DNA from: Planctomycetaceae bacterium
GTDB lineage: Bacteria; Planctomycetota; Planctomycetia; Pirellulales; Pirellulaceae
Length of the DNA stretch: 6,206 nucleotides
Direction: 5' to 3'
NCBI GenBank assembly: GCA_003455945.1
Contig: DMPQ01000241.1
Coordinates: 6,854-13,059 of the forward strand
A program made the position numbers and the translations under genes. Positions 5,904 to 6,206 of the stretch are shown here, one piece after another. Below the pieces are notes generated by a model. It searched no databases and was not told the DNA's origin. It saw only the letters and a list, made by a program, of their open reading frames with translations. Position 1 is the first letter of the stretch, and the number at the start of each line of letters is the position of its first letter.

Positions 5904-6206
5904 TCAATCCAGCGAGCGGATCATCACGTGGCGAAACTCGACCGGATCCGAGTGACCGGCGAAACCGAAGTAGCCTCGCGTCCGATCCTTGCCCGGGTGC
6001 GGCGAGTCGGCGAGGTATTCGGTGACCTTCGACAGATCGGTGTTCAGGATCAGGAAGCCGTTCAGCTCGACCTTGATCGTGCTGCCGACCACCGTCACCT
6101 CCTGGATGTTCCATTCGCCGGTCGGCCGATGGTAGCCGCGAGCGGCCGCCGCCATGCCGTAGGCCGAGCCGTGGACCTGCCGTGGATCGAGACCGGCGTA
6201 ACGCGG
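5904..6206 (-). CDS. DUF1080 / 3-keto-disaccharide hydrolase domain protein, C-terminal part
   Basis: The frame is open to the right edge of the window, so only the last 100 residues are present. The visible sequence is a typical end of a DUF1080 domain, a concanavalin-like beta-sandwich: VHGSAYG, then GEWNIQEVTVVGS, VELNGFLILNTDL, HPGKDRTRGYFGFAGHSDPVEFR, and a final strand ending in IRSLD. Members are typically exported and occur in large numbers in Planctomycetota, and the family is annotated as 3-keto-glycoside/disaccharide hydrolase in carbohydrate breakdown. The signal peptide and most of the domain lie outside the window, so export and exact activity cannot be judged. The stop at 5904-5906 is followed by a clear intrinsic terminator, so this gene is a separate transcription unit from pdxA. 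Confidence 0.9.
   Translation of the reverse strand, partial: PRYAGLDPRQVHGSAYGMAAAARGYHRPTGEWNIQEVTVVGSTIKVELNGFLILNTDLSKVTEYLADSPHPGKDRTRGYFGFAGHSDPVEFRHVMIRSLD

Noticed and set aside
4393..5955. Long open frame (520 codons) on the plus strand
   Set aside because: It lies opposite pdxA and the protease N-terminus. The translation is charged and low in hydrophobic residues, as expected of a high-GC shadow frame.

Overview
The window reads as chromosomal DNA of a high-GC bacterium (roughly 63-65% G+C by eye), most likely a planctomycete. The main taxonomic pointer is the protein entering from the right edge: a DUF1080 (3-keto-disaccharide hydrolase) C-terminus, a family greatly expanded in Planctomycetota, carrying the characteristic HGSxYG, GEWN, hPGKDR and GYFGFAGHSDPVEFR signatures. 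This assignment is inferred from one domain plus composition, not from a marker gene.

Left half, plus strand (3-3496): four genes packed head to tail with overlapping ends. They are the C-terminus of an alpha/beta hydrolase, a ketoacyl-synthase III (FabH/OleA-like) enzyme with an intact Cys-His-Asn triad, a metallo-beta-lactamase-fold hydrolase with a complete metal site, and a GT1/UGT-type glycosyltransferase. The overlaps (64 nt, 4 nt and about 23 nt) suggest one translationally coupled operon. The gene content suggests a small lipid or polyketide-like product: the KAS III condenses two acyl units, the hydrolases trim or release, and the glycosyltransferase attaches a sugar to a hydrophobic acceptor. 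The product is unknown. An acyl-activating enzyme and a reductase would be expected upstream of the window.

Right half, minus strand (3463-6206): three housekeeping or generic genes with normal spacers. In transcription order they are the end of the DUF1080 gene, a strand-specific intrinsic terminator (5821-5874), a palindrome-rich leader, pdxA (vitamin B6 biosynthesis, all diagnostic residues present), a 102-nt spacer with a small hairpin, and a site-2-protease-like M50 membrane metalloprotease with two CBS domains. The last gene converges on the glycosyltransferase, and the two coding ends overlap by 34 bp with no room for a terminator.

No tRNA, rRNA, CRISPR array, insertion sequence or recognisable riboswitch was seen. 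No intergenic stretch exceeds 300 bases; the longest (5707-5903) is annotated in parts. The item most worth following up is the compact KAS III-MBL-glycosyltransferase operon.
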